DNA from: an uncultured Dehalococcoidia bacterium
GTDB lineage: Bacteria > Chloroflexota > Dehalococcoidia > Lucifugimonadales > UBA3495
Direction of reading: 5' to 3'
DNA: 64,000 nucleotides
Assembly (NCBI GenBank): GCA_958296225.1
Contig: OY282456.1
Coordinates: forward strand, 3,286,001-3,350,000
The notes beneath the pieces are model-generated. The model ran no database searches. It saw only the letters and a list, made by a program, of their open reading frames with translations, and was not told where the DNA came from. The translations under genes and the position numbers were made by a program. Positions 37,369 through 46,523 of the stretch are shown here, one piece after another. Position 1 is the stretch's first letter. Each line of letters begins with the position of its first letter.

Positions 37369-38565
37369 ATGATTACCACCTTTGACAGTCTTTACGCCGG
37401 CCATGTTGACATGGAAAACGTCGGTTACGCCGGCGCCGCCGTCAACGACCGTTCCTTCTCCGACGAGTACCTGGCTACCGCTTTCGACAAAGGCGTTGCC
37501 ATCGCTCAGACCCTGGACAAGTACGGCTACGACACCTTCTGGATGGCCGAGCATCACTTCCAGCCCGAAGGCTACGAGTGCATCCCCAACCTGCTGCTGT
37601 TCATTGTGCATCTGGCCCACCTTACCGAGCGGCTGCGGTTCGGGTGCGGGTTCAACATCGCCCCTATGTGGCACCCCCTGCGCCTGGCCGAAGACTTTGC
37701 CACCGCCGACTGGCTGACCAACGGGCGCGTCACCTTCGGCGTCGGCCGGGGCTACCACACCCGCGAGGTTGAATCCTTCGGCTCTCCCTTAATGGACCAG
37801 CCGTCCAACCGCGAGCTCTTCGAGGAGCAGGTCGCGGTTATCTTCAAGGCGTTTAACGAGCGTTCCTTCTCCCACCACGGCAAGCATTATGACTTCCCGC
37901 CGGAAGTGCCCTATCGCGGCTATCAGCTGGAGGAGATTACCTTGGTGCCGCGTCCCAAAACCACGCCCGTAGAGTGCTGGCAGCCCATCCAGGGCGGCAC
38001 CGGCCGGGCTTTGGACTTTATGGCCAAAATGGGCATCAAGGGCGTCATCGGCGGCGGTTCTTCGGAAGGCGGCGCTATGGACGGCATCATGCACGCCTAC
38101 CGCGACGCGCTGGCCCGCCACGGCAAGCCCGACGCCGAGCTGGGCGAAGACCTGGCCGTGGGCTTCCACTTCCAGATTGCTCCAACGGTGGAAGAAGCGG
38201 CGCGCATCGCCGGCGGTTACTATGAGGAAAACCTCAAGATGTTCGGCCCACTGCGCCTGACCCGGGGCCTCACCGAGCAGCAGATTCGCGACATCAGCGA
38301 CCCGCGCGTCGCCCCCAACGCCGGCCTGCCCACCATTCAAGATGCTATCGAAAACGGCAGCGTGCTGGCCGGCCCGCCCGACATGATTATCGAAAAGCTC
38401 CAGGGCGTGGCAGAGCGTTATCCCGGCCTCCGGCGGGTGCAGGTGGGGCAGCCGATAGGCACCCCGCAGGCGATGATTGTGGAACAATTGCAGTGGTTTG
38501 CCGAAGAGGTAATGCCCGCCTTCAAAGAAACCAAAGTCGAGGTAGCCGTCCCCGCCGACGACTAA
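37369..38565 (+). CDS. LLM-class flavin-dependent oxidoreductase (luciferase-like monooxygenase)
   Basis: A 398-residue TIM-barrel oxidoreductase using FMN or F420. DTFWMAEHHFQPEGYE, GFNIAPMWHPLRLAEDFATAD and WLTNGRVTFGVGRGYHTREV are typical bacterial-luciferase-family segments. GGAGG lies six bases before the ATG. It belongs to the same superfamily as the gene at 43921, but the two are not close copies. The substrate is unknown; such expanded sets are used in oxidising recalcitrant organics. Confidence 0.9.
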   Translation: MITTFDSLYAGHVDMENVGYAGAAVNDRSFSDEYLATAFDKGVAIAQTLDKYGYDTFWMAEHHFQPEGYECIPNLLLFIVHLAHLTERLRFGCGFNIAPMWHPLRLAEDFATADWLTNGRVTFGVGRGYHTREVESFGSPLMDQPSNRELFEEQVAVIFKAFNERSFSHHGKHYDFPPEVPYRGYQLEEITLVPRPKTTPVECWQPIQGGTGRALDFMAKMGIKGVIGGGSSEGGAMDGIMHAYRDALARHGKPDAELGEDLAVGFHFQIAPTVEEAARIAGGYYEENLKMFGPLRLTRGLTEQQIRDISDPRVAPNAGLPTIQDAIENGSVLAGPPDMIIEKLQGVAERYPGLRRVQVGQPIGTPQAMIVEQLQWFAEEVMPAFKETKVEVAVPADD

Positions 38566-38674
38566 CCAGCAACACAACCGCCAAATCCGCCCATTTTGAT
38601 GACCGGCGGCAACTTACCGGGTTGCCGCCGGCCTGCTATGCTGGTAGCGCAATCGAAATCGCGGAGGCTCCTTT

Positions 38675-39475
38675 ATGCCCGAAACAACTACTTTCGCCCC
38701 CGGCGCGCCGTCCTGGGCCGACCTGCTTTCCCACAACGGCCCGGCGGCCAAAGACTTTTACACCGGCCTGTTTGGCTGGGAGTTCGACGACCACCCGGTC
38801 AGCGAGAACATGGTCTATACGATGTACACCCACCGGGGCATCCCCGCCTGTGCCTCGGCCGAGGCCGGGCCCGGGCAAGATAACCTGCCGCCGCACTGGA
38901 GCGTGTACGTTACCGTCGCTGACCTGGAAGCCGCCACCGAGCGCGCCCGCGCCGCCGGCGGCGCCGTCATCATGGAGCCTTGCGATGTGGCCCCGATGGA
39001 AGGGGTAACGGTCGGCAGGATGTCCGTTATCCAGGACAAAGAGGGCGCCGTCCTGCGGCTCTGGTATCCGGTAGCCCACGCCGGCGCCGGCGTGATGGGC
39101 GAACCCGGCGCGCTGACCTGGTTCGAGCTGGCCACCACCGACCCGGAATCCGCCAGCGCTTTCTACACCGAAGTCTTGCAGGTTGAGGCCGGCCCTGACC
39201 CCGACACGCCTTTTCCCTACACGCTAATCAAGGTCGGCGACAACCCCGCCGCCGGCATCATCCGGATTGGCGAGGACTGGGGCCCGGTGCCGCCCAACTG
39301 GGGCGTCTATTTCGGCGTCAATGACGTGGATGCCACCGTTGCCCGGGCGCAGGAACTTGGCGGCAGCGTAGTGGTGGAACCCGCCGACATCGCCGACTTC
39401 GCGCGTTTTTCCGTGCTCCGGGACGCCGAGGGCGCCGTTTTCTCTGTCATCCGTCTGAACCAGTGGCCGGCATAA
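38675..39475 (+). CDS. VOC superfamily protein, two tandem glyoxalase-like domains
   Basis: A 266-residue protein with two repeats of the vicinal-oxygen-chelate fold: PSWADLLSHNGPAAKDFYTGLFGWEF... in residues 1-130 and LTWFELATTDPESASAFYTE... in 137-263. This layout is found in glyoxalase/bleomycin-resistance-like proteins and in small oxygenases. A metal site cannot be assigned with confidence. GGAGG stands a few bases before the ATG. Its 3' end overlaps the convergent deacetylase gene by 29 bp. Confidence 0.85.
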   Translation: MPETTTFAPGAPSWADLLSHNGPAAKDFYTGLFGWEFDDHPVSENMVYTMYTHRGIPACASAEAGPGQDNLPPHWSVYVTVADLEAATERARAAGGAVIMEPCDVAPMEGVTVGRMSVIQDKEGAVLRLWYPVAHAGAGVMGEPGALTWFELATTDPESASAFYTEVLQVEAGPDPDTPFPYTLIKVGDNPAAGIIRIGEDWGPVPPNWGVYFGVNDVDATVARAQELGGSVVVEPADIADFARFSVLRDAEGAVFSVIRLNQWPA

Positions 39476-40412
39476 CGCCCTTGGGGGGCGGGCTTGCAGC
39501 CTGCCCCTGCAATGTCCCCGGCGGGTAATGCTCCAGCCACCAGCGCGCAATCTCATCCCGTCGCGCGAACCAGACCCCGGGACGGCTGCGCGCGTACCGC
39601 AGGAACTCGTGCAACGCCCGCGACCGGCCCGGCCGACCCGCAATCCGGCAGTGCAAGCCCAGCGACATCATCTTGGGGTGCGTCCGCCCCTCGTTGTACA
39701 GCACGTCAAAAGTATCTTTCAGATACTCGTAAAAATCGCCCACGCTGTTCAGTCCGCCCCGCCAGAAGCGGGCGTCGTTGGTCTCAAAGCTGTAGGGCAG
39801 TACCAGCCAGGGCCGGCCGGCCACGTCAGTGTAATAGGGCAGGTCGTCGTTGAAAACGCCGCTGTCGTAAATGAATCCGCCCTCGGCAGCCACCAGCTCC
39901 CGCGTGTTGACGCTGGGGCCGTAGCGGGTGAACCACCCCACCGGCCGCACGCCGGTGGTGGCGGTGAGCGACTCCACCGCCTTGCCAATAGCCTCGGCTT
40001 CCTCTTCCCGCGATTTGGTGTGATATTCCTCCCAGCGGTAGCCGTGTCCGCAAACCTCGTGCCCCCTCTCCACCACGGCGCGGGCCACCTGCGGGTTGCG
40101 CTCCAGGGCCAGGGCGCAGCAGAAAAATGTGCTCTTCACCCGGTACTGGTCCAGCAGGTTGAGAATCCGCCACACGCCCACCCGGCTGCCGTATTCAAAG
40201 AACGACTCGTTGAACAAATCCCGCTGCCCCGGCGGAACCGGCGACGGCACTTCGTTGTTGGATTCGTGGTACTCATCGCCGTCCAGCAGCGACGTTTCGC
40301 TGCCTTCCTCGTAGTTGACGACTACGGAAATGGCGATGCGAGCGTTGTTGGGCCAGCTAATCCGTGGCGGATTGGCGCCGTAGCCTACAAAATCACGCAG
40401 TTCGTCAGGCAT
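39447..40412 (-). CDS. Polysaccharide deacetylase / PuuE allantoinase-like protein
   Basis: A 321-residue NodB-fold hydrolase. ISVVVNYEEGSETSLLDGD, ESFFEYGSRVGVWRIL, STFFCCALALERNP and EVCGHGYRWEEYH resemble the PuuE allantoinase group more than chitin deacetylases. The final ~25 residues are encoded by a dispersed hairpin repeat, so the C-terminus may be extended by repeat invasion. It is the third gene of a minus-strand run headed by the UGSC selenoprotein (27-bp gap to the middle gene). Confidence 0.83.
   Translation of the reverse strand: MPDELRDFVGYGANPPRISWPNNARIAISVVVNYEEGSETSLLDGDEYHESNNEVPSPVPPGQRDLFNESFFEYGSRVGVWRILNLLDQYRVKSTFFCCALALERNPQVARAVVERGHEVCGHGYRWEEYHTKSREEEAEAIGKAVESLTATTGVRPVGWFTRYGPSVNTRELVAAEGGFIYDSGVFNDDLPYYTDVAGRPWLVLPYSFETNDARFWRGGLNSVGDFYEYLKDTFDVLYNEGRTHPKMMSLGLHCRIAGRPGRSRALHEFLRYARSRPGVWFARRDEIARWWLEHYPPGTLQGQAASPPPKGVMPATGSDG
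39485..39507. repeat. CCCCTGC hairpin family member inside a gene end
   Basis: GGGGCGGGCT/AGCCTGCCCC stem of ten pairs (one G-U) followed by TGC. It lies just past the VOC gene and within the last codons of the convergent deacetylase gene. Confidence 0.55.
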
Positions 40413-40439
40413 CTTTGGTCTCCTCAGTTAGTGCGGATA

Positions 40440-41528
40440 CTACCCCGGCTGCCGGATGGCTCTGGTCACCGGCCGGTTGTAGGGTCGTGGCGGGCAGTAG
40501 GCGGAGCGGGAGCGGGCCGGGTCGCCGGCCACCACAATCATTATATTATCCGGGTCCCGCACTACCGGCAACATCAAGTCCGGTTCGCCGGTGTCCAGCC
40601 ATTTGGGCCAGAAATACGGGTCGCCGGCCTCAACGTTGCGTCCGTAGCGCCGCTCCTTGTAACGGCGCACCCGGTCAATGGGAACCCGCGCCCGCTCGTA
40701 CAGATACAGCTGCGCGTCCCGTTTCGTCCAGCCCTCGGCGTGCAGCCCGTGGGCGATGAGCGGGCTGACTACTGCCAGCATATGCCCGCCGTGAATCATA
40801 TTGTGATTCAGGTTGCATAGCGAGTCGGCCAGAATCCACAAGGCAAATTCCATGCTCCCGGAACCGGCCGGGCTGTTGCCGCGCGGCGCGTCGGCGGCGA
40901 ACAGCGTTACGCAGCTTTCGTCGGCGCCATACCCAAAATCCGTATGGATGGGCGGCCAGGGTGTGTTCACGTCGCCGCCGATGCAGTAAGAATACTTGGC
41001 CGGCGAACCCAATGTTGATTTGTCGCCCGTATCGGGCCGGCCGTCGCCCAAGTTTATCATCGCCAGACGCAAAGCCCGGCCGATGGTGGCGTTGGCCCGG
41101 CTGCCGTGTCCGAACAGCCCCACGCCGTGATTGACGCCCACTTGCTCCACGATTGGCCCGCTGACGATTATCAGCGGCGCGGCCGGGTCGCTGGTGGCTT
41201 GGAGGCCCCGCATATCAAACCGTTCGTCAAGCCCCGCCTCCACTGCCGCCAGCGCTATGGGCATATATTCGGGCCGGCATCCCGCCATCACCGCATTTAC
41301 GGCGACGGATTCAACCGTTACGACGCCCAGGCGCGGGGGCATCGCCCCTAGAATCTCGCCGGCCTCCCGGCCGGACGCCGCCACAAATTCGGCGACTGCG
41401 CTCTCCGTCGGCGGAACGATGGGCAGGCCGTCCGTCCAGCCGTTCTCGAAATAGGTCTCGATGGTGTCCAGCGCGCCCTGCACCGTGTCCAGTCCGGTCA
41501 GGCGGCGGGTTGGTTCGTGGGTCGGCAT
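40440..41528 (-). CDS. Uncharacterised protein coupled to the UGSC selenoprotein
   Basis: A 362-residue soluble protein I do not recognise by family name. Conserved-looking segments include YFENGWTDGLPIVPPTESAV, RLGVVTVESVAVNAVMAGCR, PLIIVSGPIVEQVGVNHGVG, and a cysteine in FGYGADESCVTLFAAD. No signal peptide or membrane helix is seen. It lies 20 bp downstream of the UGSC gene and 27 bp upstream of the deacetylase, so a shared pathway is likely. It might be the larger partner of the UGSC protein in a reductase-like complex; this is inference from position. Confidence 0.7.
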   Translation of the reverse strand: MPTHEPTRRLTGLDTVQGALDTIETYFENGWTDGLPIVPPTESAVAEFVAASGREAGEILGAMPPRLGVVTVESVAVNAVMAGCRPEYMPIALAAVEAGLDERFDMRGLQATSDPAAPLIIVSGPIVEQVGVNHGVGLFGHGSRANATIGRALRLAMINLGDGRPDTGDKSTLGSPAKYSYCIGGDVNTPWPPIHTDFGYGADESCVTLFAADAPRGNSPAGSGSMEFALWILADSLCNLNHNMIHGGHMLAVVSPLIAHGLHAEGWTKRDAQLYLYERARVPIDRVRRYKERRYGRNVEAGDPYFWPKWLDTGEPDLMLPVVRDPDNIMIVVAGDPARSRSAYCPPRPYNRPVTRAIRQPG

Positions 41529-41548
41529 AAGTGTTGGCAGCGCCCCCG

Positions 41549-42106
41549 CTATCCCCCGGTTATTGCCGCCACTACTTGAGCGGCCGCTGACCGCGCCCGT
41601 TGGGCCGCCTGCTCGCGGTTGCCCAACGGATGCGGGATAGTTACCAGGGGCAAAGCGCCCAGCTTGTTGGCGCCGGCTATGGAACTGGCAAGCCGGATGA
41701 AGTTGGTGGTTACGACCACCGCGGCCGGTTTGTTCCCGTCCTCAAAATTCACGGCGTCGAGCACACTGCCCGACGTGCAGGAGCCTCAAAGGGCCACGCC
41801 GGCGATTAGAAAGTCGGTTTGTTCGGCCATTTCGGATATTAGGCCGGCTTCCGCCGGCCGTGTTGAGGTGAACTTGGTTCGCAGCACAACCTGGCTAACC
41901 CCAAATTCCTGCTCCAATACCTCCGCCAGACCGGTGAAAAAGAAACTGGACGTATCGTTGCCGTTGTCCAGGAGCCCGGCCACCTTGCCGGATACGCTTC
42001 CCAGGCGCGGGGCTGATTGCCTGGCCGCCTGCCCGACAAACCCGGTTGGGTCAAGATAGGTTACCCGGCCAATTTCGGGCGCTATTGCTACTGGCGTCTG
42101 CATCAT
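41549..42106 (-). CDS. UGSC-family selenoprotein
   Basis: A 185-residue protein if TGA at 41786-41788 is decoded as selenocysteine (residue 107). Before it: IAPEIGRVTYLDPTGFVG and AEQTDFLIAGVAL; after it: GSCTSGSVLDAVNFEDGNKP and GALPLVTIPHPLG. The four residues U-G-S-C are the signature for which a known (seleno)protein family is named, with CGSC homologues elsewhere. Both halves are in one frame. Conventional calling would give two hypothetical proteins. GAGG precedes the two adjacent ATGs (42101-42106); the first is used. Its biochemical activity is unknown. Head of a three-gene run. Confidence 0.88.
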
Positions 42107-42235
42107 CGCCGCCTCAATGTAGGATTGGGGCAATCATATCACGCCGCGCGCCCGGTTCTGGACAATTCCGCCGCTACCGTTCAGAATGGCGGCAGCCATT
42201 GGAGGCATCGCTTGGTCAGCCGGAGGCCGCCTTTT

Positions 42236-43850
42236 ATGACGACTAGCAACGCTACCGCCGGGAATCTCAGTCCGCTGCTCTTTCTGGAGCGCAGCGCCGC
42301 CGTCTATCCCCATCGCCCCGCCTGCATCTACAACGGAGCAGTCACTACCTACGCCCGGTTCTACGAGCGGGTGCGGCGGCAGGCGGCGGCCCTGCGTGGC
42401 GCCGGCGTCGTCCCCGGCGACCGCGTGGCCTTCCTGCTGCCCAATCTGCCCGCCATGCTGGAAGCCAACTTTGCCCCCATGGGCATCGGCGCGGTGTTGG
42501 TGGCGCTGAATATCCGCCTGTCCCCGCGGGAGATTGCCTACATCCTGAACCACTCCGGTTCCAAAGTGTTGGTCTTCGATTCCGAGCTGGCCGATACGGT
42601 GCGGCAGCTGCGGAACGACTGCCCCGGCGTAAAAACCTACGTGCAGGTACGGGACACCGCGCCCCTGGCCGACGACATCCCGGCCCCCGAATATGAGCAG
42701 TGGCTGGCCGGCGTAGAACCGCTGGCGGAACTGCCCGGCCCGGCGTCGGAGAACGATACCGCCACCATCAATTACACCTCCGGCACCACGGGAAGGCCCA
42801 AAGGGGTCGAGTACACCCCGCGCGGCGTTTACCTCAACGCCGTCGGCGAAGCTTTGGAAATGGGTATGAGCTGGCGCAGCGTTTATCTGTGGACTCTGCC
42901 TATGTTCCACGCCAACGGCTGGTGTTTCCCCTGGGCCGTAACCGCCGTGGGCGGCGCTCACATTTGCCTGCGCCGCGTTGACCCGGCCGAGGTGTACCGG
43001 CTGATTCACGAGGAATCGGTGTCCCACCTGTGCGCCGCGCCCACCGTGCTCACCGGCCTTTACGCCGCGCCCGAGGCTGCCTCCGCCGACCTGTCTGGCC
43101 TCACCATAATGACCGCCGGCGCCCCAGGTCATCCGCACCATTGAGGGCATGGGGGCGCATATCATCCACGTGTACGGCCTCACCGAAACCTACGGCCCCT
43201 GCACCGTCGCCGCCGGGCAGCCCGAATGGGACACTATGGCCGCCGCCGACCTGGCCCGCGTCAAGGCGCGGCAGGGCGTCCCCTATATGGTATATGGCTC
43301 CGGCGTGCGGGTAGTGGATGATGACCTGGCCGACGTGCCCCGCGACTCCGAGACCATGGGCGAAGTGGTGTTTCAGGGCGACGCCGTGATGAAAGGCTAT
43401 TACAACGACCCCGAAGCCACCGCTGAGGCCTTCCGCGGCGGCTGGTTCCACTCCGGCGACCTGGCCGTGTGGCATCCTGACGGCTACATTGAGTTGCAAG
43501 ACCGCTCCAAAGACATCATCATTTCCGGCGGCGAGAACATCTCCAGCCAGGAAGTGGAAAAGGTAATTATGGAGCACCCGGCCGTTTTGGAAGTTTGCGT
43601 CGTCGGTGTGCCCGACCGGCAGTGGGGCGAAGTGCCGAAAGCCTTTGTCGTGCCCCGGGCCGGCGGAGAAGTAACCGCCGCCGAAATCATCAACTTCACC
43701 CGCGACCGCATCGCCCGTTTCAAAGCGCCCAAGAGCGTGGAGTTTGGCGAGTTGCCGAAGACCGCCACCGGCAAGATTCAGAAGTACATCCTGCGCGATA
43801 AAGAGTGGCAGGGCCGCGAGCGTCGGATTCAAGGCTCCCAGGTTACGTGA
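42236..43850 (+). pseudogene. AMP-forming acyl-CoA synthetase with a frameshift
   Basis: An acyl-CoA ligase-like gene in two frames. The first frame starts MTTSNATAGNLSPLLFLERS, holds the AMP-binding P-loop NYTSGTTGRPKGVEY, and runs to LTIMTAGAP at about 43126. The second resumes at QVIRTIEGMGAHIIHVYGLTETYG (codon CAG at 43125-43127), then GWFHSGDLAVWHPDG, DRSKDIIISGGENISSQEVE and the catalytic Lys region PKTATGKIQKYIL. About three residues (typically PSP after AGAPP) are missing at the junction, consistent with an 8-bp deletion. Everything else is intact, so this could be a recent mutation or an assembly error. GGAGG lies upstream of the ATG. Confidence 0.85.
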
Positions 43851-43920
43851 TTACCAACCGCTGGCACGGCGCACCATCCCCGTTCCGGTTAGTCGCCGGC
43901 CGCGATGAAGGAGGATAGCA

Positions 43921-44967
43921 ATGGAATTTGGCCTGTTTCTGGAATTTCCCCGGCCCCTTGATGGGGACCACCACGACGCCTTTGCTCAATCATTCCGGCT
44001 GGTGCAAGAGGCGGAAGACTTGGGCGTTAAATCGGTCTGGCTCGCTGAGTACCACTTCAATATGGAGCGTGTGCTGGCGTCGCCCGTAACCATCGCCTCG
44101 GCCATCGCCGCCAGGACCAGCGCCATGCGCATCGGCACCGCCGTCTATTGCCTCCCCCTGGGCCATCCCATCCGCGTCGCCGAGGAGATGGCAACCCTGG
44201 ACCACATCAGCGATGGCCGCATCGAGCTGGGCGTAGGGCGCGGCACCTTCCCCAACGTTCACGAGGGGTTCAACGTAACCTTCGAGGAGAGCCGCAGCCG
44301 GTTCGACGAGTTCCTGGAAATCGTGGTTGCGGCCTGGACGCAAGAGACATTCTCATTTCACGGCGAGCACTACTCTTGCGATGAGCTCACGGTGACGCCG
44401 CGGCCTTACCAACAGCCTCACCCTCCCATCACCGTGGGGGTGACTTCCGCCGAAAGTTTCCCCATCATCGGCGCGATGGGCTACCCGCTAATCGTCAACC
44501 CGTCCCGCGTCTTCACCCTCGCCGAACTGGAGGGCGCAATGGCCGCATACCGGGCGGCGTGGCAAGCCGCCGGCCATCCCGGCGCCGGCAAGGTGGGCCT
44601 CCGTGTCCCAATTTATGTCAACGAGGACGCCGAACTGGCTTACCGCAACCCCATGGAATCCGCCATGAACTCAATGTCGCGCCTGGGCGAGCGGGTAGGC
44701 TCCTACGCCGGCCGCACCGGAACCCTGGGCGATTGGGCCGAGCAAAGCCGCCGCATCCTGGGCATGGACTACGACGACTGGCTGCGCGACAAAGTGGTGT
44801 ACGGCACGCCGGACGCAGTAACGGAACGCCTGGCTGAACTGGAGGAAACCCTGGGCCTGGACCAGTGCATCTACGAAATCAACTACGGCAACCTGATGCC
44901 CGACGAACTGCAAACCGCCTCGCTGCGGCTGTTCAACAAGAAGGTGTTGCCCAGATTGACCGGCTAA
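43921..44967 (+). CDS. LLM-class flavin-dependent oxidoreductase
   Basis: A 348-residue luciferase-like oxidoreductase. It opens MEFGLFLEFPRPLDGDHHDAF; VWLAEYHFNMERV, GHPIRVAEEMATLDHISDGR and ELGVGRGTFPNVHEGF are typical. PYQQPHPPITVGVTSAESF is the usual substrate-side loop. GGAGG sits six bases before the ATG. Reaction unknown. It directly follows the acyl-CoA ligase (70 bp) and may belong with it. Confidence 0.92.
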   Translation: MEFGLFLEFPRPLDGDHHDAFAQSFRLVQEAEDLGVKSVWLAEYHFNMERVLASPVTIASAIAARTSAMRIGTAVYCLPLGHPIRVAEEMATLDHISDGRIELGVGRGTFPNVHEGFNVTFEESRSRFDEFLEIVVAAWTQETFSFHGEHYSCDELTVTPRPYQQPHPPITVGVTSAESFPIIGAMGYPLIVNPSRVFTLAELEGAMAAYRAAWQAAGHPGAGKVGLRVPIYVNEDAELAYRNPMESAMNSMSRLGERVGSYAGRTGTLGDWAEQSRRILGMDYDDWLRDKVVYGTPDAVTERLAELEETLGLDQCIYEINYGNLMPDELQTASLRLFNKKVLPRLTG

Positions 44968-45049
44968 CGGAAAAGGCTGCGGCCAAGCCCGGATTGCCGG
45001 CTGATTGAGCGCAGCGTTCCCGGCCTAACATCCTCGCCTGGCCGCCAGG

Positions 45050-45370
45050 TCACGATGACGGCGTCACAACGAACACCGTCAGATTATGCCCGTTGCTGCC
45101 CGTCCGGCGCTTCAACAGCGCCCGGAGCGCACAAACCCGGCTCAGCAACTCCAGCCGTATCCGCAGCCACCACGGAGCTTTGCGCCTTAACATTACAGCC
45201 TGCTCAATTTCCGGCAAATCGGCTATGTAACCGAGAAAAGTCTCTACTGCGTCGGCAAGCTCACTGCGCGCTTGCTCAAAGCTGGCCCCTTGCGCCGCAA
45301 TGTCCAAGTCAACGCAAATCGCCTCCCAATCGCCGGGCTTGCCCCAGGCGTAGCAAGCGACTTTACGCAT
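45050..45370 (-). CDS. HicB-like protein (DUF1902/HicB antitoxin fold)
   Basis: A 106-residue protein. The N-terminal half, WGKPGDWEAICVDLDIAAQG then ASFEQARSELADAVETFLGY, has the beta-beta-alpha pattern of HicB antitoxin domains (W-x-A-x-C-x-D-L-D-I-x-x-Q-G). The C-terminal half is basic and hydrophobic with no clear DNA-binding motif. No HicA-like partner is next to it. It may be a solitary regulator or a remnant of a toxin-antitoxin pair. Confidence 0.65.
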   Translation of the reverse strand: MRKVACYAWGKPGDWEAICVDLDIAAQGASFEQARSELADAVETFLGYIADLPEIEQAVMLRRKAPWWLRIRLELLSRVCALRALLKRRTGSNGHNLTVFVVTPSS

Positions 45371-45412
45371 CAGCCTTCCTCCATCTGACTGAGGGGCGGC
45401 GTTGGCTTTGCC

Positions 45413-46441
45413 CTAATCCCAAATGAAGCAAACTTTCCCCGTCCCGCCGGCGTCGAACAGCTTGTAGGCGGCGTCGGCTTCGTCCAGTGTGAACCGATGG
45501 GTGAACAGGTCTTTCAGCGGAACCTGGCGGTCAACTACAAAGCGCGCCACCTCCTGAAGCCCGTTCAGGCTGAATGTCCAGGAGCCCACGATGGTCAACT
45601 GCTTGTGGATAATTTGCGGGCTGACGTCAAAAGTAGTGGTGTTGCCCTCGCCCACAAAGCAGACCCGGCCCCAGAGCATGGCCGCGTCCACGGCGTTGAC
45701 GCGCGCCTCTGGCCGGCCGGTGCAGTCCAGCGTGGCCGGTGAACCTTCGCCGTGGGTCAACTCGCGGATGGCCTCAACCGGATTTTGCGTGCTGGCGTCG
45801 ATGCAAACGTCGGCGCCCAGACGCCGCGCCAGTTGCAGACGCTCGGCGTCCACGTCCACCGCGATAACCCGCGCCCCCATGGCCTTGGCGAACATTGTGC
45901 CGCTGGCCCCCACCGGGCCTTGCCCAAAGATAGCCAGCGTATCATCCCCGGCAATGTGCAGCCGTTTCAGCGCGTGGAACGCCGTCCCCGTGCCGCAGGC
46001 GCAGGCGGCCCCTTCGTCAAAATCCAACCCGTCGGGCATCTTGACGCAGGTGTAGGCCGGGCAAATCAGGTAGTCTTCGTGGCCGCCGTTGGCTCCGGTG
46101 CCATACACTACGGAACCGTTCCGGCACATCTGCGTGTAGCCAATGCGGCACATCCCGCAAGCGCGGCAGCCGGTGTAGTGGTGCATCATCACCCGGTCGC
46201 CCACCGCCACTTCGGTAACGCCGGAGCCGGTTTCGGCAACCACGCCGCAAGGCTCGTGGCCGGCGACTTTCAGGTTGGCCGGGTCGCCCCGCTCGGCTTT
46301 GGTAGCGCGATAGTGGCGCAAGTCGCTGCCGCAAAGGCCGGACGCCTTCATCGCAATTACCACTTCACCAGGCCCCGGATGGGGGTCGGGCAAAGTGCGA
46401 ATTTCAACTTCCCGGTCTCCGGTGAATACTGCGCCTCGCAT
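45413..46441 (-). CDS. Zinc-dependent alcohol dehydrogenase (MDR family)
   Basis: A 342-residue medium-chain dehydrogenase. LCGSDLRHYR and GHEPCGVV hold the catalytic zinc ligands; CRACGMCRIGYTQMC is the structural-zinc loop; LAIFGQGPVGASGTMFAKA is the nucleotide-binding site. Looks like a threonine/sorbitol-dehydrogenase-type enzyme; substrate not predictable. GGGAGG precedes the ATG by eight bases. A FAD oxidase gene lies 82 bp upstream on the same strand. Confidence 0.92.
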   Translation of the reverse strand: MRGAVFTGDREVEIRTLPDPHPGPGEVVIAMKASGLCGSDLRHYRATKAERGDPANLKVAGHEPCGVVAETGSGVTEVAVGDRVMMHHYTGCRACGMCRIGYTQMCRNGSVVYGTGANGGHEDYLICPAYTCVKMPDGLDFDEGAACACGTGTAFHALKRLHIAGDDTLAIFGQGPVGASGTMFAKAMGARVIAVDVDAERLQLARRLGADVCIDASTQNPVEAIRELTHGEGSPATLDCTGRPEARVNAVDAAMLWGRVCFVGEGNTTTFDVSPQIIHKQLTIVGSWTFSLNGLQEVARFVVDRQVPLKDLFTHRFTLDEADAAYKLFDAGGTGKVCFIWD

Positions 46442-46523
46442 ATTAATTGCCTCCCGGTACTTTAGTTTTGCCCGCCGCTGGGGTCGGCGGGCTTTGCGGT
46501 TTGGGTCTGCGGGTGTTTGCGGT

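Noticed and set aside
43110..43150. Treating the TGA in the acyl-CoA ligase as another selenocysteine
   Set aside because: The frame itself changes at the junction and the TGA is not at a redox position, so a deletion explains it.
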